From an uncultured Pseudomonadota bacterium (lineage in GTDB: Bacteria; Myxococcota_A; Bradymonadia; Bradymonadales; Bradymonadaceae), in contig CAJXPB010000001.1 of assembly GCA_913057905.1 (NCBI GenBank), forward strand, positions 1,054,001 to 1,118,000: a DNA stretch of 64,000 nucleotides. The letters are read 5' to 3'. The notes below the pieces were generated by a model. It had not been told where the DNA came from. It was given only the letters and a program-made list of their open reading frames with translations, and ran no database searches. Both the position numbers and the translations under genes were made by a program. Positions 30,121 through 39,818 of this stretch are shown one piece after another (the stretch's first letter is position 1; every line of letters starts with the position of its first letter).

Positions 30121-33100
30121 ATGGCACTGCTCGACAACATCGCAGACCGCGTCGACACGTTTCTCGACGAGGTATTCATCCCGGAGTCGGTCCGACGACT
30201 GCTACAGCGGGCCACTAAACTGATCGAACGCGAGAACTTCGCACAGGCCCTCGACCTGCTGCGGCGGGCCGACGAGGCGCACCCGAAGTTCCATCGAACG
30301 CAGTTTCTGATCGGCCGATGCCACTTCGGCCGCGGCCACTATCGCGACGCCCTGGAGGCCTTTCAGCACTCGCTCGAGCAGCGCGACGCGCCGTTGACCC
30401 ACTTCTACGCCGGATTGGCCGCCGAACAACTCGGCGAGTGGCGGCTGGCACGCCGCCACATGCAGGAAGTCCTCTCGGCGGCCGAAGAGCTTCCCTTCGA
30501 ATTCAACGTTCATTTCGCCCTGGGCCGAATCAATCGACAACTGGGCCGGTCGGAGCGCGCCCTCCACGAACTCAGAAAGGCCGTCGATTGCGACGTCGCC
30601 GACAACTCCGACGTCACTCCCGAGATGCGCGCGGCCGCCGCCGCAGCGCTCGCGGAGGTTTTGCTCCAGCTCGACAGGGGAGCCGAGGCCGAGGCCGTCC
30701 TCGACGAGGTCGAATTGCCCGAGGCTCGCCACGATCTCTGTCGAGTTCGAGCCCGGGTCGCCTTCGAGGCCGGTGAGTACGAATCGGCCGCCGAACTCTT
30801 TCGAGATGCCCTCCGAAAGGAGACGGATGACGTCGAGTCGATGCTGGGAGCAGCCCGGGCTCACCTGGCCGTCAACGCCCCGGCGCAGGCCCGCGAGATG
30901 GCCCTTCGTGCCTCGCAGGTTCTCGCCCAACGCGGTTCGGATTCCGACCCCGACCTGTATGCTCGAACCCTATCGATACTCGGAGACGCGAGTCGGCGTG
31001 GCGACGCACCCGAGGAGGCGCTCGACTACTACGAACAGGCGATCGCGGTGGCCGACACTCCCCCTGCCGACGCCTTCCTGTCGGCGGGACGTCTTCGGCT
31101 GCAGCACGGCGATCATGCCGCGGCGGTCCAACACTTCCAGCACTGTGTGGAGGCGGGCGATGAACCCACCCGGCGCGCCGCACGCCTGGGGCTGGCCGAC
31201 GCCCGGATCCAGCAGGGCGACGTCGCCGCGGCGCGGAGGCTTCTCAGCGAGGTCGACGACATCGGCGTCGACGGAGCATCCGCCCCCTCGGCGGACCCGG
31301 AGGTCGAGTGCCTTCGCGGTCTCGCGGCGTTGGAGAACGGCGACGCCGCCGAAGCCCTGGTGTCGCTGCAAGGCGCGCTCGTCGGCCAGCCCAAGGCCAG
31401 GTTGCGCGAGCGCATCGAAGACGCCCGCCAGCGGGCGCTCCGGGCCCTTGAACCCGACTGGGACCTTCCCGATCGGCTCGATACCCCGACGGACCTCGAG
31501 CGAGCCCTCGAACAATTGGTCGACGTCCTCGGTCAGAGCCAGCAATTGGAGCCGTTTATTCGGCGGGTACGCAACCTCTCCGACATTCTGTCGAATCCCC
31601 TGTCGGTCGCCATTCTCGGCGAGTTCAATGCCGGCAAATCCACGCTGGTCAACGCCCTGATCGGCGAAGAGGTCGTGCCGATGGGCATCCTTCCGACGAC
31701 CGCCCACACGGGATTCATCGAATACGGGGCCCGCAAGGCGGCACGTATTGCGTACGGACACGATCTCGGCGATGGGCGAGACGGGGCTGAACCGGAGAAG
31801 ACCGGTCGTGTAGACGAAGTCCCCTACCGCGAGGCGCGACGGCGAATGGAGGAGGAGACCGATCTCATCGACCACCTTACGTTTTCGTACCCCCATCCGC
31901 ACCTGCGCGCCGTGACCTTTCGCGACACGCCGGGGTTTAACGCCCTGGACGAGGGACACGACGCGATCGCCCGCGGGTCACTGGAGGACGCGGAGGCGAT
32001 CCTGTGGGTCCTGGATGCCAACCAGGCGCTGTCTCAGACCGAATTCGAGCTGCTCGAGTCGATCCGAGACAGCTCCGAACGAGTCATCGTCCTGCTGAAC
32101 AAGATCGACCGCGTGGCCCCGGAGGCCGACGCCTACGCCGATTCCACCGAGGTGCAGGAGCTCGTCGACTACGTCGAGACCCACATCGGAGACCAGATCG
32201 CGGGATGCTTCCCGATCTCGGCGGCCGATGCCCTGAAGGCTCGCACCGACGGCGACGGCTCGGTATCGGAGTCCTTCGAGACCTTCGAGCGGCTGCTCGA
32301 CGAGCGCTTCATCCAGCGGGCCGGCCGCCTGAAAACCCTCGACATCCGGCATCGGCTGACCGGCCTCGTCGAAGAGCTCCAAGAGCAGTTGGAGGCATGG
32401 ACTTCTCGGCAACAACAGCTCGAGCAAGAAGCCGAAGAGCTCAGCGAGCGAATCCGGGGCTGGAGCGAAGAACACGGCGAGGCCGAGGCCGCACGGCGTG
32501 CCGACGACCTCGCCGACCAACTCGACTTCGTGACCCGCAGCATTGCCTCCGAGATCCGAGATGCCCTCCGGCCCAGCGGGGTCTTCGTCTCGCGCATGGA
32601 GCTGACCGATGAGGATACTTCCTTCATTTTGGATCTCTTCGGCAGCCGGGTCGACGACATCCTCGAACGGGCCCGAAAGGACGTGCTCTCCGACGTCGAC
32701 GCCATCGAACTCGAGGTCGTCCGTCAAACCGGCGCACTTCTGGAGTCGATGCAACTGAGCGACGCCCGAACCGTCGATCGACGGATGGAGGGCCTCTTTG
32801 ATCAGACCCGCGCCCTGCGTCTCTTGCTTCGCGAACGGGTCTTCGGGGCGCTGCGAGCCCGCGCTCACGGCCGGCTGGACGTCGGAGGCCGCTCCGCCCT
32901 GGCCCAGCTCGAGGCCGACCCCGATGGAGACCTGGACGAACTCTCGGCCGAGTTGCAGAGCCTGCTGCCAGATCCCCGCCGGCAGATTGACGCGTCGCTG
33001 GCCGACTGGTACCGGGAATTTTTCGTGGCGCTGCATCGGTTCTCCGAGCGCACCCGCCGGGAACTGCAGCGCGTGCGCCTAGAGCTCAAACACCGCTTCG

Positions 33101-33135
33101 ATCTGACCGCCATCACGGACCTACTCACACCATGA
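30121..33135 (+). CDS. TPR-repeat protein fused to a dynamin-like GTPase
   Basis: The 1004-residue product combines two halves. Residues about 1-430 are TPR-type helical repeats (RGHYRDALEAFQHSLEQRDAP, FEAGEYESAAELFRDALR, DAPEEALDYYEQAIAVA). Residues about 485-720 are a dynamin-family GTPase: G1 GEFNAGKST near 498, G2 threonine in PTTAHTG, G3 DTPGF and G4 LLNKID. The C-terminal 280 residues are coiled-coil stalk-like (QQQLEQEAEELSERIRGW). There is no membrane helix. Bacterial dynamins remodel or tether membranes; TPRs usually recruit partners. It starts 9 bases after argS and its stop overlaps the next gene (ATGA), so the three form a likely operon. Confidence 0.88.
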   Translation: MALLDNIADRVDTFLDEVFIPESVRRLLQRATKLIERENFAQALDLLRRADEAHPKFHRTQFLIGRCHFGRGHYRDALEAFQHSLEQRDAPLTHFYAGLAAEQLGEWRLARRHMQEVLSAAEELPFEFNVHFALGRINRQLGRSERALHELRKAVDCDVADNSDVTPEMRAAAAAALAEVLLQLDRGAEAEAVLDEVELPEARHDLCRVRARVAFEAGEYESAAELFRDALRKETDDVESMLGAARAHLAVNAPAQAREMALRASQVLAQRGSDSDPDLYARTLSILGDASRRGDAPEEALDYYEQAIAVADTPPADAFLSAGRLRLQHGDHAAAVQHFQHCVEAGDEPTRRAARLGLADARIQQGDVAAARRLLSEVDDIGVDGASAPSADPEVECLRGLAALENGDAAEALVSLQGALVGQPKARLRERIEDARQRALRALEPDWDLPDRLDTPTDLERALEQLVDVLGQSQQLEPFIRRVRNLSDILSNPLSVAILGEFNAGKSTLVNALIGEEVVPMGILPTTAHTGFIEYGARKAARIAYGHDLGDGRDGAEPEKTGRVDEVPYREARRRMEEETDLIDHLTFSYPHPHLRAVTFRDTPGFNALDEGHDAIARGSLEDAEAILWVLDANQALSQTEFELLESIRDSSERVIVLLNKIDRVAPEADAYADSTEVQELVDYVETHIGDQIAGCFPISAADALKARTDGDGSVSESFETFERLLDERFIQRAGRLKTLDIRHRLTGLVEELQEQLEAWTSRQQQLEQEAEELSERIRGWSEEHGEAEAARRADDLADQLDFVTRSIASEIRDALRPSGVFVSRMELTDEDTSFILDLFGSRVDDILERARKDVLSDVDAIELEVVRQTGALLESMQLSDARTVDRRMEGLFDQTRALRLLLRERVFGALRARAHGRLDVGGRSALAQLEADPDGDLDELSAELQSLLPDPRRQIDASLADWYREFFVALHRFSERTRRELQRVRLELKHRFDLTAITDLLTP

Positions 33136-33812
33136 CGAAGTATCAACGTACCGCTCTTTGTCTCTGTCTCGGCGTCTTTCTTTTGATCGTTGGTTGCGAC
33201 GGGGACGGCAAATCGGGCTCGGACACCGGTGCTGACACCTCCGGCGCACAGCAAAAGCAGGCGCAGTCAGCACCGTCCGAAGATCAAAACGAAGGCGCCA
33301 AGAACGACGAGAGCGGCGAGGTCGACCAACGAAAGATGGCGACCTCAAAGAAGGGGGTCGTCGACCAGAAGGCCCCGTTGCACGTCCAAGAGATGTTCAA
33401 TCCCGAGCGCATCGCCAAGCTGTTCGAAGCGAAGCCCGACGAACTCACGCGGATTCCGGGCCGAGAACCGTCGCCCGACTACAACTCGCAGCGCCTCACC
33501 TTCAGGGGTCACGACGGCTTCGGCCTGGGCGTCCAGGTCTGGGCTTTCGACGATCCGGAAGAAGCCGAATCGCGTTTCGAGGACCTTCGCAGCCAATATC
33601 TGAGTGCCGATGAGGCCGAGGTGTTTCCCGACCGGGCCGATGACGCGTTTTCGTCGACACGTGGCTCCCTGAAGACCATTGTCGCGATGATCGCAGAGCC
33701 GAAGCCGCGGATCATGGCGGTGACATGCGATACCAGTCTCTGCGCGGAACCGGAGATCTTCGAAGAGGTAATGCAGATGGCCGGCGAGCGGCTGGAGACC
33801 ACCTACCGATAG
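33132..33812 (+). CDS. Putative lipoprotein
   Basis: The 226-residue product has a clear signal peptide with the lipobox IVGC (Cys22). A Gly/Ser/Gln/Glu-rich linker (about 23-75) leads into a globular domain (about 80-226) with FEAKPDELTRIPGREPSPDYNSQRLTF and an alternating strand pattern (GFGLGVQVWAFDDPEEAESRFEDL) suggestive of a small alpha/beta domain. Two cysteines (TCDTSLCAE) may pair. The family is not recognised. The ATG overlaps the stop of the dynamin-like gene, implying translational coupling and perhaps a common envelope function. Confidence 0.75.
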   Translation: MTKYQRTALCLCLGVFLLIVGCDGDGKSGSDTGADTSGAQQKQAQSAPSEDQNEGAKNDESGEVDQRKMATSKKGVVDQKAPLHVQEMFNPERIAKLFEAKPDELTRIPGREPSPDYNSQRLTFRGHDGFGLGVQVWAFDDPEEAESRFEDLRSQYLSADEAEVFPDRADDAFSSTRGSLKTIVAMIAEPKPRIMAVTCDTSLCAEPEIFEEVMQMAGERLETTYR

Positions 33813-33820
33813 TGACGTCG

Positions 33821-33832
33821 GGCTGATCAGCC
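33821..33832. repeat. 12-base palindrome at the glyS / lipoprotein convergence
   Basis: GGCTGATCAGCC is perfectly self-complementary and spans the glyS stop codon. Between convergent genes it may help stop transcription from both sides, but there is no T-tract on either strand. Confidence 0.4.
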
Positions 33833-35962
33833 GATCTTCGAGATGTCAGCCACCCGCCAGAACAGTTCCCGCAGTGCGTCGAGCATGGCGACCCGATTCT
33901 GACGCAGGGTCGGATCGTCGGCCATGACCATCACACTGTCGAAGAAGTCGTCGACGGGGCCCTTCAACCGGATCAGGGCCTGGCATGCCGACTCCCAATC
34001 TCTGGCGTCGACGGCGGTCTCGACCTCGTCTCGGATCGATCCGTACGCCTCCCACAGCGCCCGTTCCTCGGAGGCTTCGAAGGCCGACGGGTCGACCGAT
34101 TCCGCCCGGCCTCCCGCCTGGATGTCCTCTTTTTCCAGAATGTTGACCACTCGCTTGAATCCCAGGGCGAGGGGTTCGAAGTCGGGTTCATCCTTGAGGC
34201 CTGAAAGCGCATCGACCCGAAGGAAGACGTCAGCCAGATGCTCGTCGTCCGCAGCCAACACGGCGTCGACGACATCGGTGGGATAGTCTTCGATCAGGAG
34301 GTAGCGCAGCCTGCGGGCGATAAAGTCCACGAGCCGGTCGACGAGCTGCTGACGCGAGACTTCAAACGCGTCGGGATCGCCGGTGTGATCGGCTCCTTCG
34401 TCGCCCTGGACGTCGATGTAGGCGTCATGGGTCAATTCCAGCAGGTCGCGCACCGAACCGGCCCAGTCGAGGTCGTCGACGATGCGGATGACTCCAAGCG
34501 CAGCGCGACGCAACCCGTACGGGTCCGAGCTACTCGACGGCTCGAGCCCCACGCCGAAGCATCCGACCAGGGCGTCCAGCTTCTCGGCCAGGGCCACACA
34601 TCGACCCTCGGCGCTCACCGGCAGGTTGTCGGTGGCGCCCTCCGGGAGGTATTGCTCCTCGATCGCCCGAGCCACCGGCGCCGGCTCCCCGTCGCTGAGG
34701 GCATATTCGCGTCCCATCACGCCCTGCAGATCGGGGAATTCGTCGACCATCTGCGTGACCAAATCCGCCTTCGCGAGCAACGCGGCCCGCCGGGCGTGGG
34801 TCTCGACCCCGTCTCCCATCTCGAAGACCCGGGCGAGATCCCCTGCGGTCGTGGCCATTCGCCGCGCGCGTTCGGCCATCGAGCCGACCTGCTCCAGCCA
34901 GACGACCTCGTCGAGCCGCTCCAGTCGGTCCTCCAGAGGAGTCTCTCTGTCGTTTTCCCAGAAAAAGCGCGCATCATCGAGTCGCGCTCGGAGGACCCGA
35001 AGATTCCCGTCATTGACGACTTCGGGATCCCGCACCGGCGTGTTGTAGATGACACCACAGTGGGCGATCAGCGAGGCCTCGTCGGGAGATGTCCCGGCCT
35101 CTTCGATGGCGAAGTATCGCTGGTGGCTGCGCATCGAGGTCTCCAGGACCTCGTCGGGCAATTCCAAATATGAATCGTCGAAGTCCAGCCGTGTGCCGTG
35201 CGGCTCTTCGACCAGGTGGACCACTTCGTCGACCAAATTCGGGTCATCGACAATCCGTCCGTCGACCTCCGCCGCCATCCTGTGGAGCAACGACTCGATC
35301 TCGTCTCTACGTTCGTCGGGATCGACGACGACATGGGCCTCGCGAAGCCCCTCCTCGTACTCCTCGATCGTCTCCACCGCGATCGGTTCCGGAGCCGCAA
35401 ACCGATGCCCCCGGGTCCGTCCGCTGCTTTCGACGCCGGCAAACGAGACCGGTACGACCTGCCCGTCGGCCACGGCTACGATCCATCGCACGGCCCGGCC
35501 GAAGCGCTCCTGGCCCGAGCCCCACCGCATCGACTTGGGAAACTCGAGGTCCTCGATGAGCGAGTCGAGCATCTCGGGCAGAAGTTCGTGGATCGAGGCG
35601 CCCTGCTGAAAGACGTCGGCGGCCGCGCGCTCTTCGCCATCCTCTTCGATGACCATCAGCTCGTCGACCTCCACGCCTTTGCTGGAGGCGAATCCGCGAG
35701 CAGCGCCCGTCGGCTCGCCATCATCGAAGGCCACCTGCGCCGGCGGGCCCAACTGACGCTCCGACAGATCCTCCTGTTTCTCGGCGAGCGACTCCACCAG
35801 CAGAGTCAGCCGCCGCGGCGTACCGACGGTTCGAATGCCGTCGACCTCGACGCGCCGGTCCTCGCACCGGCTCCGAAACCCGGCCTCGAGTTGGTCGAGC
35901 GCGGGCGGAACAAAACGGGCCGGCAGGTCTTCGCAACCTATCTCAAATATCAATTCGATCAT
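33827..35962 (-). CDS. glyS: Glycine-tRNA ligase, beta subunit
   Basis: The 711-residue product matches GlyS: LIFEIGCEDLPARFVPPALDQLEAGF at the start, then FPKSMRWGSGQERFGRAVRWIVAV, GVIYNTPVRDPEVV and NLRVLRARLDDARFFWENDRETPLEDRL, which are family hallmarks. The tail resembles the anticodon-binding region (FDSVMVMADDPTLRQNRVAMLDAL). With GlyQ it forms the alpha2-beta2 glycyl-tRNA synthetase typical of most Gram-negative bacteria. It lies 67 bases after glyQ in the same orientation. The start at 35962 lacks a strong ribosome site but agrees with homologues. Confidence 0.97.
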   Translation of the reverse strand: MIELIFEIGCEDLPARFVPPALDQLEAGFRSRCEDRRVEVDGIRTVGTPRRLTLLVESLAEKQEDLSERQLGPPAQVAFDDGEPTGAARGFASSKGVEVDELMVIEEDGEERAAADVFQQGASIHELLPEMLDSLIEDLEFPKSMRWGSGQERFGRAVRWIVAVADGQVVPVSFAGVESSGRTRGHRFAAPEPIAVETIEEYEEGLREAHVVVDPDERRDEIESLLHRMAAEVDGRIVDDPNLVDEVVHLVEEPHGTRLDFDDSYLELPDEVLETSMRSHQRYFAIEEAGTSPDEASLIAHCGVIYNTPVRDPEVVNDGNLRVLRARLDDARFFWENDRETPLEDRLERLDEVVWLEQVGSMAERARRMATTAGDLARVFEMGDGVETHARRAALLAKADLVTQMVDEFPDLQGVMGREYALSDGEPAPVARAIEEQYLPEGATDNLPVSAEGRCVALAEKLDALVGCFGVGLEPSSSSDPYGLRRAALGVIRIVDDLDWAGSVRDLLELTHDAYIDVQGDEGADHTGDPDAFEVSRQQLVDRLVDFIARRLRYLLIEDYPTDVVDAVLAADDEHLADVFLRVDALSGLKDEPDFEPLALGFKRVVNILEKEDIQAGGRAESVDPSAFEASEERALWEAYGSIRDEVETAVDARDWESACQALIRLKGPVDDFFDSVMVMADDPTLRQNRVAMLDALRELFWRVADISKIG

Positions 35963-36029
35963 CGGGTCAGTCTCGGGCGTCGGCGAACTAGATGTCGGCG
36001 AACAAAACGACGGACGTGCAGGAGCGTGT

Positions 36030-36950
36030 TCAACTCGATTCTTCTTGGGCTTCGAGTGTCTCGATGTAGTCCCGTGCCTCGTCGTCGGGCATCAGTGGAA
36101 ACCCCATATCCCGGCGCTTCTCCAGGTAGGCATCGGCGATGCCATTGGCCAATGAGCGGATCCGGCGGATGTACTTCTGCCGCTCGGTCACGCTGATGGC
36201 ACCCCGGGCATCCAGGATATTGAAGATGTGCGATGCCTTGAGGATGTAGTCGTATGCGGGCTGCACCAAGCCCTCATCCATCAGCCGCTCCGCCTCGGAT
36301 TCGTGCTGGCGAAACCACTGAAAGTGCAGGTCGTCGTCGGCCTCTTCGAAGTGGAATCGGCTGAACTCGACCTCTTCCTCGTGGCGGATTTCGCCGTAGG
36401 TGACCGAGTCGCTCCACTGCAGGTCGTAGACGTTGTCGACGCCCTGCATGAACATGGCAATGCGCTCCAGGCCGTAGGTAATCTCGGCGGGCACCGGGTC
36501 GAGCTCCACGCCTCCGACCTGTTGAAAGTAGGTAAACTGCGTGGTCTCCATGCCGTCGGTCCAGACCTCCCAGCCGAGTCCCCATGCCCCCAGGGTCGGC
36601 TGCTCCCAGTCGTCTTCGACCAGGCGCAGGTCGTGGTCCAGCGGGTCGATGCCGATGGCCCGCAGGCTGTCCCAGTACAGCTCCAACACATTATCGGGAC
36701 TTGGCTTCAACAGCACCTGAAACTGAAAATACGAGCCTAGGCGGTTTGGATTCTCGCCGTAGCGGCCGTCATCGGGCCGTCGACACGGCTCCACGTAGGC
36801 GACTTCCCACGGCTCGGGACCGAGCGCCCTCAGAAAGGTCGCCGCATTTCCGGTACCGGCTCCCTTCTCGATGTCCCAGGGCTGTTGGATGACACACCCA
36901 TGGTCGGCCCAGTAGTCCTGCAACGTCAGAATTAAATCTTGAAAATTCAT
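36030..36950 (-). CDS. glyQ: Glycine-tRNA ligase, alpha subunit
   Basis: The 306-residue product is a near-standard Gly[70 protein letters not shown], and [20 protein letters not shown] with the class-II catalytic core. It makes the aminoacyl-adenylate and charges tRNA-Gly together with the beta subunit encoded next. The start ATG is the only sensible one; a T-box leader is not present in the 118 bases upstream. Confidence 0.98.
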   Translation of the reverse strand: MNFQDLILTLQDYWADHGCVIQQPWDIEKGAGTGNAATFLRALGPEPWEVAYVEPCRRPDDGRYGENPNRLGSYFQFQVLLKPSPDNVLELYWDSLRAIGIDPLDHDLRLVEDDWEQPTLGAWGLGWEVWTDGMETTQFTYFQQVGGVELDPVPAEITYGLERIAMFMQGVDNVYDLQWSDSVTYGEIRHEEEVEFSRFHFEEADDDLHFQWFRQHESEAERLMDEGLVQPAYDYILKASHIFNILDARGAISVTERQKYIRRIRSLANGIADAYLEKRRDMGFPLMPDDEARDYIETLEAQEESS

Positions 36951-37068
36951 AGAAGTTGGGAGCTCATAGAGCGGCTCGGTAGGCGCCTGCGCAGACGCGG
37001 AAATACAGCGGCATCGTCATGCGGCGACCTACAACAACACCCGGGTTCGGGCAAACCCCGAACGACCG

Positions 37069-39669
37069 TCAGCGCCGGGGAGACGACCGGCGAGATACCG
37101 GCTCGGAGGCCTGATTTTGGCGCAGTTCCTGCACCGTCGTCCAGTCGCCCAGGTCGTCGGGCAGATCCATCGCGACCTCGGGCAGATCGCCGTCGTAGAG
37201 CGCGGCGTAGCGCAGATAGTTTGTGTAGACCTTCCGCACGTAGCCGCGGGCCTCGCGGTAGGTGATCGACTCGACCCAGGCGTCCATCTCGCGGTCACCG
37301 AAGCGTTCGAACCACGACTCCAGCGGTGCCGGCCCCGCGTTGTAGCCGGCCAGCATCATCGGCACGCTGCCGCGGGTGTGGTGCTCCAGGTATTTCAAGT
37401 AGATAGCACCGTACTGGACGTTGTTGGCGGGGTCGGTCAGCGCACTTCGACTGACGTAGGAGCCGTCGAAGTAATTATCCGACAGGTGGTTGGCCGTATT
37501 CGGCATCAGTTGCATCAGGCCCACGGCGCCAGCGTAGCTGGAGATGTCGGCCTGAAAGCCGCTCTCCTGACGGATGACACCCTGCATCAAAAACGGCGAG
37601 ATGCCGTACTTCATTGCCTTCGGTTGGACGACGTCCATGAACGCCAGCGGGTAAGCGATACCCCACTCCCTGAGCGAGTAGATCGACGGCGCCGAGGGTT
37701 CCAGGTGACGCGCCATCATCCATTGGGCCTTCGAGATCTCCCCCGCCCTCAACCACAACACCCCCAGAAGCGTGCGCGCCTTTTCTGGCTTGGGGGCCAC
37801 CTGGAGCTGGCGGCGGACCTCGTCGGCGGCATTTCCGTACAGACCCAGTCGGGCGTACATCTCGGCAACCGCTAATCGAGGCTGCTGGGGCACCCGAAGC
37901 GACGCCAGATCACGAATGCCCGACTGCGTCAAATCCGAGGGTGGCACCGGGCGCATGGGCGGCTCGCCAATCATCTGGAGGCGTGCCGCGGCCAGAGCGC
38001 CGTACCAGGTCAACGCCCCGCGCTGGACGGTCTGGCGCAACCGACGGATCGCCAGGTCCATGTCACCGCGTTTGAAGGCTGCCGCGCCAAGCCAGTATCG
38101 GCCCTTCAAGGCCATCGACAGTCCCGAGGCGTCGGTCTGTTGTCCGTACCGGTTGACGAGCCGCTTCAGGGGGCGGTCGACCGCGTCGTAGTCGCCCATC
38201 ACGTACGCGCTGAAGGCGCCTCGCCAGAGGGCATCGGGCACATGGTCGGACTCGGGGAACAACCCGACGACCTCGACGAATTTGTCGCGCGCCTTCTGGT
38301 GCTGGTTGCCGTACTGATAGAGCCGCCCGGCCTCGTAGGTGGCATCGTCACACAGCCGATGACGGGGAAATTCGCTGCACAGCCGGTCGTACAGCTCGAT
38401 GGCTTCGTCGTCGCGGTCCAGCCGGCGAAGCGCCCGCGCCCAGCCGTAGTAGATTCGAGAGCGGATCACCGGGTTTTCGGTGCGCGCCTCGGCCTTGGCA
38501 AAGTACTCGTCGGCCTTGTTGCGGCGCCGCTTGCGCTCGGCCTCCAACGCCCGTCGATAGAACGACCATCCCTCGATCTCACGGCCGGAGATGCCCGCCA
38601 ATTTGGCGTTTTGGATCGAGACCTGCTTGGCCTTCTCGTACCGGCCGCGTTGGATGAGTTCTCGCATGCGGTCGACGCGTGCCGACAGCGACAAAATCTC
38701 GAGCCCGGTCCGACGCTCCACCGACTCGATCCGGTCGGAGAGATCGTCGGCCAGGTTCCAGTCGCGGGCCATCTCGTAGACGCCCAGGAACGCCCGCGCC
38801 GCGTCGTCGAGCCGCCCGTGCTGCAAAAGCAGGTCCGCCTCGGCCATGCGCACCTTGTAGCGCTGCCAGGCTTCCGAGACCGATGCGTGCAAGGACCCGA
38901 GTTCGCCGAGCGCGTCCTCGAGCTCACCGCGCGCAGCCAGCCGTTTTGCCTCTGCCATCCGCTGCCAGAGCCCCTTGTCTTCGGCATCCTCGGCGACCTG
39001 AATCGGACTCGGATCGGCCCCCAGTCGCCTCGCCGCGATCTCGGCAACTGCGCCATCGCGGCCTCGAAGTCGCCGCAGAGTCGCCTTGCCCTCTCCGGGC
39101 TGGCCGGCACACATCTTCACCCGGCCCACGGCGTATTCGACGGGTTCCATACGGCGCCACTCAGACTCCTTCTCGTCGGACGCCTCCTCGAAGATCGTGT
39201 CGATCAGGTCCAACGACTTCTTGCACTCATCTTCGACCAAAAACCGCATGGCCCGGTCCCAGCGCGGGTCGTCGACGTACGGTTCGAAGCGGTACGTCTT
39301 GTTTTCGCCCCGATCCAGCAGCCGCCGGGCCGCGTCCATCCAGCTTTCGCGGCGGGACCGCTGTGTTTGCGCCTTCTTGTCCTGGTCTGACTCCGTCGAT
39401 GTCTCGCGTTGCACGGTCCGCAGCTTCGGCGGCGGCGCCGCAGCCGCATCATTCTCCGCCACTGGCTCGCCGGAGATCTCCCGAGCAGTCTCCTTTGCAC
39501 TGGAGACGACGGTTCGGACCGCACGGGTCACCTGAATGGGCGGCGTGCCGTCGTCCTGGATGCGCCAGCTCTTCGGGGGACGGTCTTCCCCATTCTCGGC
39601 ATGGACCACCCCTGGCACGGCAGCCAACCAAAGCCCCGCCACCAGCCAGATTGTCGAACGCATGCGCAT
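37069..39669 (-). CDS. Soluble lytic murein transglycosylase (Slt-type)
   Basis: The 866-residue product has a signal peptide (to VVHA, about residue 24), a long helical superhelix with TPR-like repeats (about 180-640, e.g. ARRLDRDDEAIELYDRLCSEFPRHRLCDDATYEAGRL) and a C-terminal SLT domain (about 690-830). The catalytic Glu lies in GVIRQESGFQ near residue 700. Supporting motifs are GLMQLMPNTA, YGAIYL and MLAGYNAGPAPLESW. It cleaves peptidoglycan glycan strands with 1,6-anhydro ring formation in the periplasm. It is longer than E. coli Slt70 (about 645), mainly by a charged amino-terminal extension. Start either of two ATGs at 39669 or 39663. Confidence 0.93.
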   Translation of the reverse strand: MRMRSTIWLVAGLWLAAVPGVVHAENGEDRPPKSWRIQDDGTPPIQVTRAVRTVVSSAKETAREISGEPVAENDAAAAPPPKLRTVQRETSTESDQDKKAQTQRSRRESWMDAARRLLDRGENKTYRFEPYVDDPRWDRAMRFLVEDECKKSLDLIDTIFEEASDEKESEWRRMEPVEYAVGRVKMCAGQPGEGKATLRRLRGRDGAVAEIAARRLGADPSPIQVAEDAEDKGLWQRMAEAKRLAARGELEDALGELGSLHASVSEAWQRYKVRMAEADLLLQHGRLDDAARAFLGVYEMARDWNLADDLSDRIESVERRTGLEILSLSARVDRMRELIQRGRYEKAKQVSIQNAKLAGISGREIEGWSFYRRALEAERKRRRNKADEYFAKAEARTENPVIRSRIYYGWARALRRLDRDDEAIELYDRLCSEFPRHRLCDDATYEAGRLYQYGNQHQKARDKFVEVVGLFPESDHVPDALWRGAFSAYVMGDYDAVDRPLKRLVNRYGQQTDASGLSMALKGRYWLGAAAFKRGDMDLAIRRLRQTVQRGALTWYGALAAARLQMIGEPPMRPVPPSDLTQSGIRDLASLRVPQQPRLAVAEMYARLGLYGNAADEVRRQLQVAPKPEKARTLLGVLWLRAGEISKAQWMMARHLEPSAPSIYSLREWGIAYPLAFMDVVQPKAMKYGISPFLMQGVIRQESGFQADISSYAGAVGLMQLMPNTANHLSDNYFDGSYVSRSALTDPANNVQYGAIYLKYLEHHTRGSVPMMLAGYNAGPAPLESWFERFGDREMDAWVESITYREARGYVRKVYTNYLRYAALYDGDLPEVAMDLPDDLGDWTTVQELRQNQASEPVSRRSSPRR

Positions 39670-39818
39670 GGTTCAGCTCTCGGAAAAAACTCCCCGTCTA
39701 GTGCTACCCGATTCAGTGGACTGTATCAATCTTTTTGCCCCCGAGACTTGAAACCGATCTCGCTGAATTGAATCCTCTACAGTGCGGATGCTGTCTGTCT
39801 CCCTGACCTAACTAATCT

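Noticed and set aside
36951-37068. T-box riboswitch before glyQS
   Set aside because: The 118-base upstream region is too short and shows no T-box sequence or terminator.
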